9,862 nt of DNA from Anaerolineae bacterium (GCA_020851855.1 JADZBY010000641.1:1-9862); one strand, 5' to 3'. Counted from the first letter of the stretch, positions 1 to 6,670 are shown. A program made the numbers and translations. The notes: generated by a model from the letters alone, not told the origin.

Positions 1-135
1 GAGGGACATTAAACGATTCAGGTGCGACGAACAGGCGCGATTCGGGTCACGAAAATGACCCAATCAGGACATGAGCAATCGGTAATAGGATGTTGAGGGC
101 AGGATAAGCAGGAAGGCGGGCTATGATACAGGGCG
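1..135. other. Left-edge non-coding stretch with a small hairpin
   Basis: No convincing gene is seen here. The three plus-strand frames close within about 75 bases of the edge, so the tail of an upstream gene could be present but cannot be recognised. A 6-bp inverted repeat (GGGTCA at 44-49, TGACCC at 56-61, 6-nt loop) lacks a T-run, so it is only a weak terminator candidate for an upstream gene. Confidence 0.4.
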
Positions 136-165
136 CTGGCAGCAATGGCCTACTTCCGGTACACT
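136..165 (+). promoter_or_regulatory. Candidate promoter for the crcB riboswitch transcript
   Basis: A -35-like CTGGCA (136-141) and a -10-like TACACT (160-165) are 18 bp apart, each matching 4 of 6 consensus positions. Initiation would fall near 172, just ahead of the aptamer, which is the usual distance for a riboswitch leader. A second TATGAT hexamer at 122-127 lacks a -35 at normal spacing. The assignment rests on weak motif matches. Confidence 0.35.
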
Positions 166-180
166 ATCCGGCATCGAACC

Positions 181-229
181 GACCGCGATGAGGCTCGCGT
201 AACACCCATGTGGTTGATGGCTTCTACCT
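181..229 (+). promoter_or_regulatory. Fluoride riboswitch aptamer (crcB motif)
   Basis: The RNA senses free fluoride and controls fluoride-resistance genes. The sequence matches the known motif. P1 arms CGCG (184-187) and CGCG (196-199) enclose the conserved GATGAGGCT. A short P2 hairpin (ACC 204-206 with GGT 212-214) follows, then the conserved GATGGCTTCTAC (216-227). The pseudoknot-like long-range helix can form between GAGGCT (190-195) and GGCTTC (219-224), with G-U pairs. It lies 79 bases upstream of crcB, exactly where this class is expected. The identification comes from motif recall and pairing; no covariance model was run. Confidence 0.93.
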
Positions 230-256
230 GGCGTTGTCCCTGGTAGAAGCTTTTTT
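220..256 (+). terminator. Intrinsic terminator, expression platform of the fluoride riboswitch
   Basis: A perfect 9-bp stem (GCTTCTACC at 220-228 with GGTAGAAGC at 242-250) closes a 13-nt loop and runs into six T residues (251-256). The left arm is also the 3' strand of the aptamer. Ligand-bound aptamer and terminator therefore compete for the same bases. This predicts an ON switch in which fluoride stops terminator formation and lets transcription reach crcB. Confidence 0.93.
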
Positions 257-307
257 GTTCGCGGGCTGCCCCCACCCTCATCGCGCCCCCGATCGAGAAG
301 GTGGCGT

Positions 308-703
308 ATGCGTTTTACGAGGATACGGGTGGAGACATTTCTTCTGATCGGCATCGGTGGCTTCGTCGGCGCCAATGCACGCTACTTCGTCTCGACGTGG
401 GCCGCCGCCCAGTTCGGCCAGACTTTCCCACTCGGCACGCTGATCATCAACGTGGCCGGGTCGTGCCTGCTCGGCGCATTCATCGGCTGGGCCGGAAACC
501 ACATCAGCCTCGATCCACGCGTCCGGTTGTTCGTGGCGGTCGGCTTCTTTGGCGCATTCACCACCTTCTCTACCTTCGCCAACGAGAGTGTGGCGCTCGC
601 GCGCGCCGGAGACTGGATCGGCGCACTGGTCAACGTAATGAGCACGAATATCCTATGCCTGGGCGGAGCGTTCCTGGGCCTGCTGCTTGGAAGCCGGTTT
701 TAG
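308..703 (+). CDS. crcB: Fluoride-specific ion channel CrcB/Fluc
   Basis: A 131-residue inner-membrane channel that passively exports fluoride from the cytoplasm. Family motifs are all present: GGFVGANARY (17-26), PLGTLIINVAGS (41-52, including the conserved Asn48) and the Phe-box segment GFFGAFTTFSTF (79-90). Four hydrophobic segments are visible at roughly 10-30, 41-60, 72-95 and 104-127, as in Fluc proteins, and the length is normal. Only one copy is present, which fits the dual-topology homodimer type rather than the paired-gene type. The ATG at 308 follows a GAGAAGG ribosome-binding sequence (295-301). The upstream fluoride riboswitch independently confirms the role. The gene after it starts 26 bp downstream on the same strand. 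Confidence 0.97.
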   Translation: MRFTRIRVETFLLIGIGGFVGANARYFVSTWAAAQFGQTFPLGTLIINVAGSCLLGAFIGWAGNHISLDPRVRLFVAVGFFGAFTTFSTFANESVALARAGDWIGALVNVMSTNILCLGGAFLGLLLGSRF

Positions 704-729
704 TATCGCGGCAACTAAGGACATGTGAC

Positions 730-1986
730 ATGCCCGAACCCGGACCTGCACAACGGCTGATCATCTACCTGGGCGAAAGCGACCGGTGGCGCGGCCGCTC
801 GCTGTACCTGAGTATTCTGGAGACACTGCGCAGCGCTGGCGTGGCGGGCGCCACGGTGACGCGCGGATTGGCGGGTTATGGCGCGCACAGCATCATCCGG
901 GCTACGACGCTCGAAACGCTCTCTGTAGACCTGCCCATCACGATCACGGTGGTCGACACGCCGCCCAACATCCAGCGGGCGCTGGCGCTGGTCGGCCCCA
1001 TGGTGCGCGAAGGGCTGATCACGCTTGAAGACGTGACCATCGTCAAGTACACCCACCGTTACCTGCATCCGCTGCCTGCTGACCGGCCCGTTGCAGAGGT
1101 CATGACCACGGCGGTGAGCGTGGTCCGGCTCGATACGCCCGTGCAGGACGTGATCGAGCTGCTGCTCGGCAGATCGCTCAAGGCTGTGCCCGTCGTAGAC
1201 GCGGACCAGCGCCCGGTGGGCATCATCACCGATGGCGACCTGCTGGAGCGCGCCGAGATGCCAGTCAGTCTGTCCATCGGGCAGCGGTTGGAAGCCGACG
1301 ACCTGCCGGGATTGCTGGCTCAGGTTCGCCGCGAGAAAACGGCGCAGGCGATCATGTCCCAGCCGGTGCACACAGTACGCGCCGACGAGTCGTTGGGCCA
1401 CGCGGTGCAGCGCATGGTGGATCGGCAACTGAAGCGCCTGCCGGTGGTCGACGGGGCGGGCCGATTGGTCGGCATGTTGAGCCGCCTGGACGTGTTGCGC
1501 ACGATGGCTGGCGTGGCGGACAGCGCGCCCGCCGACATGCCACCGCCACGTACCGGGAAGACGGTGGGCGAACTGATGTCCAGGCGTGTGCCTGCCGTAA
1601 ACGTGAACGATGATCTGGTCGACGTCTTGCAGCACATGCTCAAAGCGGATATTAGCCGTGTCGTGGTGCTCGACGAGCAGGCCCGCGCGGCGGGGATCAT
1701 CACCGACGGCGACATCGTGGCGCGCGTCAGCCCGCCGGTTCGCCCGAACGTGCTTCGCGCGCTGGCGGTGCGCGTGCTTGGCACAGGCCTGATGCGCGGT
1801 GACGTGACGGCGCGGGAGTTGATGTCGGAGAAAGTGCTCACCACGCCGCCGGATACGAGCGTCATCGACGCCATCGCACTGATGATGCGCGAAGGCCGCA
1901 AGCAGATCATTGTCGTAGACGAACACGGCAGGCCGTTGGGGAGTGTTTCACGGCAGGCCCTTCTGGCCGCCAGCCTGGGCAGTTAA
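730..1986 (+). CDS. DUF190 (PII-like) protein fused to four CBS domains
   Basis: A 418-residue soluble protein. Residues 9-108 match DUF190, a ferredoxin-like fold related to PII signalling proteins; the typical IYLGESDRW, GVAGATVTRGLAGYGA and VDLP...ITLEDVTIVKY stretches are clear. Four CBS domains follow at about 118-175, 203-260, 277-333 and 360-418. Each has a VxxxM start and a late PVVD/IIVVD strand, and repeats 1 and 3 contain GIITDGD, which in CBS modules often contacts an adenosyl ligand. Four CBS domains would make two Bateman modules. ATG at 730 was chosen because AAGGA (717-721) sits 8 nt ahead and DUF190 homology begins just after it; the same frame is open back into crcB, but that part reads as Arg-rich nonsense. 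The gene is probably cotranscribed with crcB. DUF190 genes are known neighbours of crcB, but their role is not established. Nucleotide-dependent regulation is an inference. Confidence 0.9.
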   Translation: MPEPGPAQRLIIYLGESDRWRGRSLYLSILETLRSAGVAGATVTRGLAGYGAHSIIRATTLETLSVDLPITITVVDTPPNIQRALALVGPMVREGLITLEDVTIVKYTHRYLHPLPADRPVAEVMTTAVSVVRLDTPVQDVIELLLGRSLKAVPVVDADQRPVGIITDGDLLERAEMPVSLSIGQRLEADDLPGLLAQVRREKTAQAIMSQPVHTVRADESLGHAVQRMVDRQLKRLPVVDGAGRLVGMLSRLDVLRTMAGVADSAPADMPPPRTGKTVGELMSRRVPAVNVNDDLVDVLQHMLKADISRVVVLDEQARAAGIITDGDIVARVSPPVRPNVLRALAVRVLGTGLMRGDVTARELMSEKVLTTPPDTSVIDAIALMMREGRKQIIVVDEHGRPLGSVSRQALLAASLGS

Positions 1987-2002
1987 CGCGCTGGGCGGCC
2001 CG

Positions 2003-3034
2003 TCAGCCCTCGATACTCTCGCCGGGCGCGGCGTCCGCCTGAAGCGGCGGCTCCGGCTCGGCTTCCTGCCCGGCGGTGCGCCGGTCGCGCCGTTCCGGAG
2101 CGGTGCGCGTCAGCGGGCGGTCTTTTGTCACCTTGAAGCGGTCGAAGTCGCGCGCCACGAAGGCATCCGGGAAATAGGTCTGCGCCTCGGCCAGCACGTC
2201 ACGCTCGCGGCTGCGGCGGGAGATGTGCGTCAGGATCAGGCCCTTCGACCCGGCATCGCGCGCCAGCCGCGCCGCCTGCCCCGCCGTCAGGTGGCCGAAC
2301 TGCGCCGCAAGCTCTGCCTCTTCGTCAAGGTACGTTGCCTCGGTGACCAGCGCGTGCGCGCCCTGCGCCGCCTCGGAGACGCTCTCGGTGCGGCCCATGT
2401 CGCCCGTGATGATCAGCCGCGCGCCGGGCAGGTCCGGGCCGAGCACCTCGTCGGGCTGGATGACGCGCCCATCGGCCAGGGTGATCGCCTCGCCCCGCAC
2501 GATCCGGGCGCGCTCCGGCCCGGCGGGAATGCCCAACGCCTCGGCCTTTTCCACCAAAAACGGGCGGCGCGGCTTTTCCTGGAACACGTAGCCCAGGCAG
2601 CCCGGCCCACGGTGCACAACCGGCACGGCGCTCACCGTGAAATCCGGGCACTCGAAGAACACGCCCGGCTTGAGGTCCACGAGGTGAATGGGCACAGGCG
2701 GCGTCTCGCCGCGCAGCACGATGCCGAAAACCAGCTCGTGCACGCGGTCCAGCGCCCACCGGCTGCCGTAAATCTCCAGCTCGTCAAGGCTCTCCCAGCG
2801 GATGAAGGTCGAGAGCAGCCCGGCCAGGCCGAGGATGTGATCGAGGTGGCCGTGCGTGATCAGGATGCGGTTGAGCTTCTTGAAGCCGATGCCGCTCCGC
2901 AGAATCTGGCGCTGTGTGCCCTCGCCGCAATCCACCAGGAAGCGGTATTCACCGGCCATGACCACCTGCGCGGACAGGCCACGGTGGACCGAGGGAGCAG
3001 AAGCCGATGTGCCGAGAAAAAGCAGGTCAAACAC
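2003..3034 (-). CDS. rnz: Ribonuclease Z (tRNA 3' endonuclease)
   Basis: A 343-residue metallo-beta-lactamase-fold zinc endonuclease that trims 3' trailers from tRNA precursors. The metal-site residues fall at standard spacing: His61, His63, Asp65 and His66 in THGHLDH, His141 (HRGPGCLGY), Asp212 (TGDMGRT) and His270 (LTHIS). His248 is in GHLT. The insertion between about 150 and 200, ending DGRVIQPDEVLGP, corresponds to the flexible tRNA-binding arm of RNase Z, which separates it from other lactamase-fold enzymes. The usual zinc motif reads HLHGDH; here the two spacer residues are G and L. The last 30 or so residues are a charged, Glu/Pro-rich extension. The start is GTG (N-terminus MFDLLFLGTSASAPS as in the family) with only a poor Shine-Dalgarno sequence. 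The gene is convergent with the DUF190-CBS gene, 16 bp apart, and follows the ABC-F gene after 124 bp in which no convincing promoter is seen. Confidence 0.93.
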   Translation of the reverse strand: MFDLLFLGTSASAPSVHRGLSAQVVMAGEYRFLVDCGEGTQRQILRSGIGFKKLNRILITHGHLDHILGLAGLLSTFIRWESLDELEIYGSRWALDRVHELVFGIVLRGETPPVPIHLVDLKPGVFFECPDFTVSAVPVVHRGPGCLGYVFQEKPRRPFLVEKAEALGIPAGPERARIVRGEAITLADGRVIQPDEVLGPDLPGARLIITGDMGRTESVSEAAQGAHALVTEATYLDEEAELAAQFGHLTAGQAARLARDAGSKGLILTHISRRSRERDVLAEAQTYFPDAFVARDFDRFKVTKDRPLTRTAPERRDRRTAGQEAEPEPPLQADAAPGESIEG

Positions 3035-3158
3035 GCAACATCACTCAGGCGGCGTACAGGAACAGGCCAGGACCGTCCGCACTACTCGCAGACGCGCCGC
3101 AACTTTACCAGCGCTGGGGGGAATACGCCAGACGGAATCTGGGAAAACGCCCCAGTCC

Positions 3159-5105
3159 TTACGACGCCAGCAGCGTTTCCCATTCTTCCATGCGCGCGTC
3201 GATCTCGGCCTGCGTGGCGGTATAGGCCTCGCCAAGCTCGCGCACCCGGTCCACCTGACCCGCGCCGCTGGCCGCTTCCAACTCGCCGGAAATCTCCACC
3301 ATGCGCACTTCAAGGGCGTGGATGGCCGCTTCCACGGCGGCGATGCGCTTTTCACGCTCGCGCGGGGAGAGCTTCACCGCTTGAGCGCCCGGATTACCCG
3401 GATTGCCCTGACCGGGCCGGGCCGGCGTTTTGGCCGGCGGCGGCGCTTTGGGTTCGGGCGCTTTGGGCGCGGGCATCGCCGCCTGCCGCGCCGCCTCACG
3501 GGCCGCCTCACGCGCCGCGACAAATTCCTGGTAGCTACCCTCGAACACGGTCAGTTTGCCCGGCTCGATGCTCCAGATCTGCGTGGCGAGCGCGTCGACC
3601 AGATACCGGTCATGGCTGACCAGCAGGATCGTGCCGTTGAAGCGCGCCAGCATGTCCTGCAGCACTTCCTGGGACGGGATGTCCAGGTGGTTCGTCGGCT
3701 CGTCCAGCAGCAGGAAATTCGCCCCGTCGAGCGCCAGTTTGGCCAGCGCGATCCGGCCCCGCTCGCCGCCGCTCAGCGTATTGATCTGGCGGAATACGTC
3801 GTCGCCGCTGAACAGGAAACTGCCCAGGTAGTCGCGCGCGTTGCTGATCGGCATGTTGCGCACGGTCAGAAGCTCGTCCAGGATGGTATTGTCCGGGTTC
3901 AACAGCTCGTGCGCCTGCGCGAAGTAGCCGATCTTGACCGACGCGCCCATTTTCGCCGTGCCGGACAGCGGCTCAAGCTGCTGCAACAGCGTCTTGAGGA
4001 ACGTCGTCTTGCCCACGCCATTCGGCCCGATCACGGCGGCCACTTCGCCCCGGTACAGCGTCAGGTCCGGCACGCTGAACAGCGGCGCGGGCGCGTCTGA
4101 GTAGCCGACGAGCAGGTTTTTCGTCATCAGCACCTTGTCGCCGCTGCGCACGTTGGCCTGTAAGTGCAGGTGCAGCGAGCGGTGCTCACGCGGGCGCTCG
4201 ATGAGCTGGTCGCGCTTGAGCCGTTCCAGCCGCTTGAGCCGCCCTTTGGCCTGTTTCGTATTCTGCCCGGCCATGTTGCGCCGGATGTACTCTTCCTCAC
4301 GGGCGATCATCTCGCGCTGCGCCTCGTACTCGGAGAATTGCAGGGCGCGCCGCTCGGCCCGCTGGTGGACATAGGCGCTGTAATTGCCCCGGTACGTCTC
4401 CATCTGGCCCCAGTCCAGCTCCCAGATGGCCGTGACGACGCGGTCCATGAAATAGCGGTCATGGCTGACCAGCAGCACCGCGCCGCGCCAGCCGTTCAGG
4501 AAGCCTTCCAGCCACTCCACGGCGGCGATGTCCAGGTGATTCGTCGGCTCGTCGAGCACCAGCAGGTCGGGGTCTTCGAGCAGCAGCCGGGCCAGCAGGG
4601 CGCGCGTTTTCTGCCCGCCGGAAAAGATGGGCAGCGGCTTCTGGTAGTCGTTCTGGTCAAAACCGAGGCCCTGGAGCACCTGCTCGATGCGGTTCTCAAA
4701 TTCATAGCCGCCCGCCGCCTCGAACTCGTGCTGAAGCTCGCCATAACGCGCCATGAGCGCCTCGTCGCCGGGCCGCTCCGCCATCTCGTGGGCCAGGCTT
4801 TCCAGTTGCACCTCACGGCGGCGCAGGTCGCTGAAGGCGGTCAGCATCTCGTCCCAGAGCGGATGGTCGGCGACCAGTTCCGGGCGCTGCGGCAGGTAAC
4901 CGATGCGCAGCCCGCGCATCCGCGTCACCGTGCCGGCGCTCGGCTCTTCCAGGCCCATCAGGATGCGCAGCAGGGTGGTTTTGCCCGCGCCGTTCGGCCC
5001 CACCAGGGCGATCTTCGCACCGTGTGGGATTTCCAGCGTGATGTCTTCGAAGATGTCATCCGCGCCAAAAGCTTTTCCGACGCGGGAAGCGGTCAATATG
5101 GACAT
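3159..5105 (-). CDS. ABC-F family ATPase (ribosome-associated type)
   Basis: A 648-residue cytosolic protein with two ABC domains and no membrane segment. ABC-F proteins typically act on the ribosomal E site during stalled translation, and some give antibiotic resistance. Domain 1 has Walker A GPNGAGKTT (36-44), signature FSGGQKTRA (161-169), Walker B LLVLDEPTNHLD (181-192) and VSHDRYF (213-219). Domain 2 has GPNGVGKTT (360-368), LSGGERGR (444-451), LLLDEPTNHLD (465-475) and VSHDRY (496-501). The charged helical inter-domain linker (about 235-325, with AGQNTKQAKGRLKRLERL) is the P-site tRNA interaction motif region typical of ABC-F. The C-terminus has an Ala/Arg stretch (531-543), a Pro-rich spacer (544-578) and a predicted coiled coil (about 580-640), resembling the YdiF/Uup-like types. 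Both ATPase sites look intact. ATG at 5105 is directly followed by a normal ABC N-terminus. The subfamily is not resolved, and resistance should not be assumed. Confidence 0.93.
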   Translation of the reverse strand: MSILTASRVGKAFGADDIFEDITLEIPHGAKIALVGPNGAGKTTLLRILMGLEEPSAGTVTRMRGLRIGYLPQRPELVADHPLWDEMLTAFSDLRRREVQLESLAHEMAERPGDEALMARYGELQHEFEAAGGYEFENRIEQVLQGLGFDQNDYQKPLPIFSGGQKTRALLARLLLEDPDLLVLDEPTNHLDIAAVEWLEGFLNGWRGAVLLVSHDRYFMDRVVTAIWELDWGQMETYRGNYSAYVHQRAERRALQFSEYEAQREMIAREEEYIRRNMAGQNTKQAKGRLKRLERLKRDQLIERPREHRSLHLHLQANVRSGDKVLMTKNLLVGYSDAPAPLFSVPDLTLYRGEVAAVIGPNGVGKTTFLKTLLQQLEPLSGTAKMGASVKIGYFAQAHELLNPDNTILDELLTVRNMPISNARDYLGSFLFSGDDVFRQINTLSGGERGRIALAKLALDGANFLLLDEPTNHLDIPSQEVLQDMLARFNGTILLVSHDRYLVDALATQIWSIEPGKLTVFEGSYQEFVAAREAAREAARQAAMPAPKAPEPKAPPPAKTPARPGQGNPGNPGAQAVKLSPREREKRIAAVEAAIHALEVRMVEISGELEAASGAGQVDRVRELGEAYTATQAEIDARMEEWETLLAS

Positions 5106-5271
5106 GAGAGCGTTCCAGAATCCAGGTCACCCAGAAAAATACAGCCCCGGGCCAAAGTCATCAGAGTTTTCATCCCCGTCCCCTGCTTCCGCACGGTTTC
5201 CCCCTCTCTACGCGGTACTCCGCGTGGAGAGGGGGCCAGGGGGTGAGGCGCATTTCCTAACCTTCAGGGCC
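5106..5271. other. Gap between the 77-residue gene and the ABC-F gene
   Basis: No gene was found in this 166-bp gap. It holds the hairpin repeat at 5198-5250 and otherwise no recognisable promoter. The region upstream of the ABC-F start has only a poor ribosome-binding sequence. Confidence 0.5.
5198..5250. repeat. Hairpin repeat, copy 1 (CCCCCTCTCT...GAGAGGGGG family)
   Basis: Arms at 5200-5215 and 5220-5235 form a 16-bp stem with one G-U pair and a 4-nt TACT loop, followed by a conserved tail CCAGGGGGTGAGG (5236-5248). The same element recurs at 6671-6724. No T-run follows on either strand, so it is not a standard terminator. It lies 22 bp beyond the stop of the 77-residue gene, a position like that of enterobacterial REP elements, which can protect mRNA 3' ends. 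Confidence 0.85.
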
Positions 5272-5505
5272 TCATCCGCCGCTGTTGAGGACCTCGAACC
5301 AGCGCTCGGCGGCGCGGATGGCGTCCTCGGCGTTCACGTAGCCGGTGGGCTGTTCCTGCCGGTTATCCCCGGCAAACTGCGCCGTCTCGGTCTGCCCGTC
5401 GAAATACACCGCCCGCCAGTGCCACGCGCCGCGCATCCACCGCACGGAGAAGGACAGGTCGCCCACTTCGGCAATCCAGGTGTTGTTGATGCTGATCCAT
5501 TCCAT
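5272..5505 (-). CDS. Small tryptophan-rich hypothetical protein (77 aa)
   Basis: The function is not recognised. The product has six Trp residues (3, 10, 23, 28, 30, 69) in 77, mostly in an N-terminal part that looks like beta strands (about 1-45). A Gly/Gln/Pro turn and an amphipathic helix (about 58-73, NAEDAIRAAERWFEVL) follow. It has no signal peptide or membrane segment. Coding potential is supported by a good Shine-Dalgarno GGAG (reverse complement of 5513-5516), 7 nt before the ATG, and by a protein-like composition rather than the Arg/Ala/Pro-rich reading of shadow frames. It lies between the methyltransferase gene and the ABC-F gene on the same strand. It could be a small cytosolic adaptor, but no role is assigned. 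Confidence 0.72.
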   Translation of the reverse strand: MEWISINNTWIAEVGDLSFSVRWMRGAWHWRAVYFDGQTETAQFAGDNRQEQPTGYVNAEDAIRAAERWFEVLNSGG

Positions 5506-5512
5506 AGCGTGG

Positions 5513-5516
5513 CTCC
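5513..5516 (-). promoter_or_regulatory. Ribosome-binding site of the 77-residue gene
   Basis: On the minus strand this reads GGAG, 7 nt ahead of the ATG at 5505. It is the main evidence, besides composition, that this small frame is translated from that ATG. Confidence 0.6.
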
Positions 5517-5564
5517 GTTGTTCATTGCCCAGGCGATCCCGGCGCGACTTCCCATGCGGCGCTA

Positions 5565-5703
5565 GGGCGTGTCTGCAAAGTCAGTTCTCGCATTGACCCT
5601 CACTTCCCCAGGGCGAGAGGGGAGAAAGAACGGAAAACTCCGTGGTTTCCTCACCCCTCTCCATGCGGGAGAGGGGCCGGGGTGAGGGTTTGCAGACACA
5701 CGC
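5565..5703. mobile_element. Probable 139-bp MITE with TA duplication
   Basis: The left end GGGCGTGTCTGCAAA (5565-5579) and the reverse complement of the right end (5689-5703) agree at 13 of 15 positions, including a perfect 11-bp inverted core (GTGTCTGCAAA at 5569-5579, TTTGCAGACAC at 5689-5699). Both ends are flanked by TA (5563-5564 and 5704-5705), within CTAG and CTAA. This is compatible with the YTAR target preference of IS5-type transposases. The interior carries no gene, only palindromes including a member of the local hairpin family. A non-autonomous element mobilised in trans is inferred; no transposase is in the window. It sits at the methyltransferase stop codon. Confidence 0.6.
5650..5686. 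repeat. Hairpin repeat, copy 2 (shorter variant, inside the MITE)
   Basis: CCCCTCTCC (5654-5662) pairs with GGAGAGGGG (5668-5676) around a 5-nt loop. An alternative outer pairing joins CTCACCCC (5650-5657) to GGGGTGAG (5679-5686), which competes for the same C run. The core and the GGGGTGAGG tail match the copies at 5198-5250 and 6671-6724. It lies 17 bp beyond the methyltransferase stop in its direction of transcription. Confidence 0.75.
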
Positions 5704-6482
5704 TAACGCGGCGGCTGGTACGCGCGCGCCTCGAAGCTCATCTCGATGTCGATGGGCCGGTCGAGCGCGCCGAACTTCTCCAGCGCGACCTCGCGCACGG
5801 CAGCCGCCCGCGCCTCGATCTCCGCGTCGTCCATCTCCCACGTCGACGAGAAGATACGGGCGCGCAGGCCGTCGATGAAGCGCTGCGGGATGCGCTGCTC
5901 GGTGTACGTGTGGCGCACCACGCCGGCGGGAATCCACCCGGCCTCTTCGAGGAACGTCTCGCGCTTCTCGTGCGGCACGCCGGGCCGGGCGCGCGCCGAG
6001 GCTTTGCCATCGACGGCGTCCCAGAAGGCAGACAGCGCGTTGCGGCCTTCCGCGCCGGAGATCACCACGCCGCCCGGCCTGAGCACACGCGCCGTCTCGG
6101 CCAACGCATCGCGCCAGCCGGCAATCAGGTGAAAGACGTGCACGGCGACCACGGCGTCAAACCGGCCCGCCGCAAAGGGCAGGCGCGTCGCATCGCCTTC
6201 CGCCATGAAGATCGCCTCGTCCTGCCGCTTGGCGAGCAGGCGCGCCATCATGCGCCGCGACAGGTCCACGCCATACACACGGCCCACAAAGCGCGCCAGC
6301 GGCAGCGCGACGCGGCCCGTGCCGATGCCGATTTCCAGTACGCTGCTGTGCGCCCCCAGGTTGCCTGCGCGCGCCAATGCCTGCGCCGCACCAACTTCCT
6401 GGCCGGGGGGAAAGGCCCGCGTGGCGTCGTAATAGTCCGCCGCGCGGTCAAACGTCACTGACTTGTGAGAAGGTTCCGACAT
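5703..6482 (-). CDS. Class I SAM-dependent methyltransferase
   Basis: A 259-residue cytosolic enzyme predicted to transfer a methyl group from S-adenosylmethionine; the substrate is unknown. The Rossmann-type SAM site is clear: motif I SVLEIGIGTGR (47-57), the acidic end of strand 2 at GVDLS (Asp73), GDATRLPF (96-103) and the strand-4 region FDAVVAVHVFHLI (108-120), then ARVLRPGGVVISG. The N-terminal FDRAADYYDATRAFPPG is typical of the UbiE/COQ5-like Methyltransf_11 group. ATG at 6482 was chosen because homology-like sequence begins there and an AGGTG lies just upstream. The frame is open 29 codons further to 6569, but that part is Arg/Cys-rich and unlike the family. The TAG stop lies at the MITE insertion point and would be the same without the insertion. 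The ubiquinone/menaquinone role of UbiE should not be inferred from this match alone. Confidence 0.88.
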   Translation of the reverse strand: MSEPSHKSVTFDRAADYYDATRAFPPGQEVGAAQALARAGNLGAHSSVLEIGIGTGRVALPLARFVGRVYGVDLSRRMMARLLAKRQDEAIFMAEGDATRLPFAAGRFDAVVAVHVFHLIAGWRDALAETARVLRPGGVVISGAEGRNALSAFWDAVDGKASARARPGVPHEKRETFLEEAGWIPAGVVRHTYTEQRIPQRFIDGLRARIFSSTWEMDDAEIEARAAAVREVALEKFGALDRPIDIEMSFEARAYQPPR

Positions 6483-6580
6483 GCCGCACCTGTTCACGCG
6501 CGTTCCTCTGCCCATTATCGCGCAGGTCGGCGCGCGCGTAAAGGCTGTGCGGCGGAAGAGGCTGGCCAACCCATCCCACC

Positions 6581-6646
6581 CACCTCACCCCCGGCCCCTC
6601 TCCATGCCCGCCGCCCCAGAGCGGACCCCGACGGCATGGAGAGAGG
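6581..6646. repeat. Hairpin repeat, inverted copy with an enlarged loop
   Basis: CTCTCCATGCC (6598-6608) pairs perfectly with GGCATGGAGAG (6633-6643) over a 24-nt GC-rich loop. The lead sequence CACCTCACCCCCGGCCCCTC (6581-6600) is the near reverse complement of the tail of the copy at 6671-6724. This is a member of the same family in the opposite orientation, with extra sequence inserted at the loop. It lies upstream of the methyltransferase gene. Confidence 0.7.
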
Positions 6647-6670
6647 AGATCGCCGGCTGGCGGCGCGCTC

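Noticed and set aside
93..127. Promoter from TTGAGG (93-98) and TATGAT (122-127)
   Set aside because: The spacing is 23 bp, too long for a sigma70-type promoter; the pair at 136-165 is better placed for the riboswitch.
301..729. Upstream extension of the DUF190-CBS frame back to a GTG at 301
   Set aside because: It overlaps crcB in another frame, reads as Arg-rich sequence with no domain, and the ATG at 730 has a good ribosome-binding site and begins right before DUF190.
715..1926. Long antisense open frame opposite the DUF190-CBS gene
   Set aside because: It is rich in His, Arg and Ala as expected from the complement of GC-rich coding DNA, has no motif, and lies wholly opposite a well-supported gene.
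3139..3155. Terminator after the ABC-F gene (CTGGG/CCCAG hairpin)
   Set aside because: The stem is only 5 bp and no T-run follows on the minus strand.
1943..3619. Long plus-strand open frame over rnz and part of the ABC-F gene
   Set aside because: It crosses two strongly identified minus-strand genes and the gap between them, and its composition is Arg/Ala/Pro-rich with no domain.
3159..5105. ABC-F gene as an antibiotic resistance determinant
   Set aside because: Sequence shows only the general ABC-F architecture with a housekeeping-like layout; many members are not resistance factors and there is no resistance context.
4164..5246. Long plus-strand open frame opposite the ABC-F gene
   Set aside because: It is antisense to conserved ABC motifs, has no recognisable domain and no ribosome-binding site.
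6483..6569. N-terminal extension of the methyltransferase to 6569
   Set aside because: The extra 29 residues are Arg/Cys-rich and unlike family members; the ATG at 6482 opens directly into a typical N-terminus.
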